Below are positions 18,139-18,800 of a stretch of 18,800 bases of DNA, piece after piece. The DNA lies in assembly GCA_958439195.1 (NCBI GenBank), contig OY288179.1:1-18800 (forward strand), in the 5' to 3' direction. A model generated the notes under the pieces. The model did no database searches and had not been told where the DNA came from. It was given only the letters and a program-made list of their open reading frames with translations. Source of the DNA: an uncultured Paracoccaceae bacterium (lineage in GTDB: Bacteria; Pseudomonadota; Alphaproteobacteria; Rhodobacterales; Rhodobacteraceae). The first letter of the stretch is position 1; the number at the start of each line of letters is the position of its first letter. Both the position numbers and the translations under genes were made by a program.

Positions 18139-18800
18139 GATTCTGCAGCTAAAGCCAAAACACAGAAAGCAGCACACTTTGGCGAAATCCTGCTCAGATT
18201 GTGATCAGCCAGTGTGTGCTCTAAACAATAATTAATTAATGAGCAAGCAGGTGTACAGTTAGGCCTAGCCATGTGTTATCCAAATCTGCAAGCAAAGGGT
18301 GACAGGGCTCACAGGTGGCGGCAAGTCAACACAGTCAAGTTTGACCAGATCACTCCGGTACAAAAAGACGTGCCGAGAAAGTACCCTAGCAGCTTGTTTG
18401 CTTCAAGCACATTGTAGAATGGAATTAAACAAAGCTTACAAGCCCTCTCCCAGCTCAAATGGATGCTTGTGGAGCGAGAAACTTGAATTTACGTATGCTA
18501 CTCTCGCGGGCTAGTGCTTCCTCGGGTGAGATTTGAAGGAGTTTCAAAAGCAGCTGCGCCCTGGCAAACTCGAGGGCCCAACTTTGACAGGCTGCCACGC
18601 TATGAAACAATGCTGGCATACCATGGGTTCATGACCCCTGCATGCGTTCTCTCCTATAGACTCTACGGCACCCCAGTGCTGCTGCTTTGCCATGCTCGTG
18701 CCGTGCACAGACTCGAACTCAGCAAAACTGGACGGAAGCAGCCAGCGTGTCGAAAACGAGTGTCGCTTTCATGCAGAAGCTGTCTACGTAGCAAAAGCTT
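18139..18800. other. Spacer of copy 5, cut by the window edge
   Basis: Matches the first part of the spacer at 6753-7414. It holds the AT-rich tract and the right inverted-repeat arm at 18349-18374. No gene is supported. Confidence 0.6.

Larger units (their letters stand above)
15177..18800. repeat. Tandem unit, copy 5 (partial, 3,624 bp)
   Basis: The last copy is cut by the window edge about 171 bp before the expected unit end. What is present matches copies 2 and 4, so the array continues past the window or ends inside the missing part. Confidence 0.97.

Noticed and set aside
1..18800. CRISPR array
   Set aside because: The repetition has a 3.8-kb period with genes inside it; no short regular repeats with unique spacers exist.

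Overview
The whole window is one tandem array. A unit of 3,795 bp is repeated head to tail: four full copies (1-3790, 3791-7585, 7586-11381, 11382-15176) and a fifth cut off by the window edge (15177-18800, lacking its last ~171 bp). No single-copy flank is visible. By eye, copies 2, 4 and 5 look identical, copy 3 differs by one inserted base, and copy 1 differs by about 23 single-base indels and no substitutions. The start of the unit is arbitrary: I used the phase that begins at base 1.

The source looks eukaryotic. Coding blocks are interrupted by spliceosomal-type GT-AG junctions, there are no bacterial operon or ribosome-binding signals, and the transposase is of the eukaryotic Tc1/mariner type. 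CTG/CAG-rich coding sequence, GTGAG donors, pyrimidine tract plus CTGCAG acceptors, and a TGTAA motif after one gene suggest a green alga, possibly volvocalean. This is inference, not proof.

Each unit (copy 2 coordinates) has three parts. (1) A CpG-rich spacer without a convincing gene, running from 6753 across the unit junction to about 4466 of the next unit equivalent. It carries one arm of a 26-bp inverted repeat on each side of the transposon block. (2) A cluster of short inverted repeats at 4620-4740. (3) A CpG-poor coding block at 4844-6752. This encodes on the minus strand a Tc1/mariner-like DD34E transposase, in two exons with one in-frame TGA. Inside its 685-bp intron (5312-5996) lies, on the opposite strand, an open frame for a PD-(D/E)XK nuclease-fold protein of the Vsr/DUF559 type. 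The nuclease frame nearly fills the intron.

A plausible first exon for the nuclease (4467-4485) lies on the far side of the transposase's second exon. If it is real, the two genes are interleaved: each has an exon inside the other's intron, and both use the same palindromic CTGCAG as 3' splice site. This interleaved transposase/nuclease pair is the candidate new system here. The transposase carries the same nonsense codon in every copy, so it is probably dead or needs readthrough, while the nuclease frame is intact in copies 2-5. The array may be a satellite derived from a DNA transposon, a set of extrachromosomal circles, or partly an assembly product; the sequence alone cannot decide.
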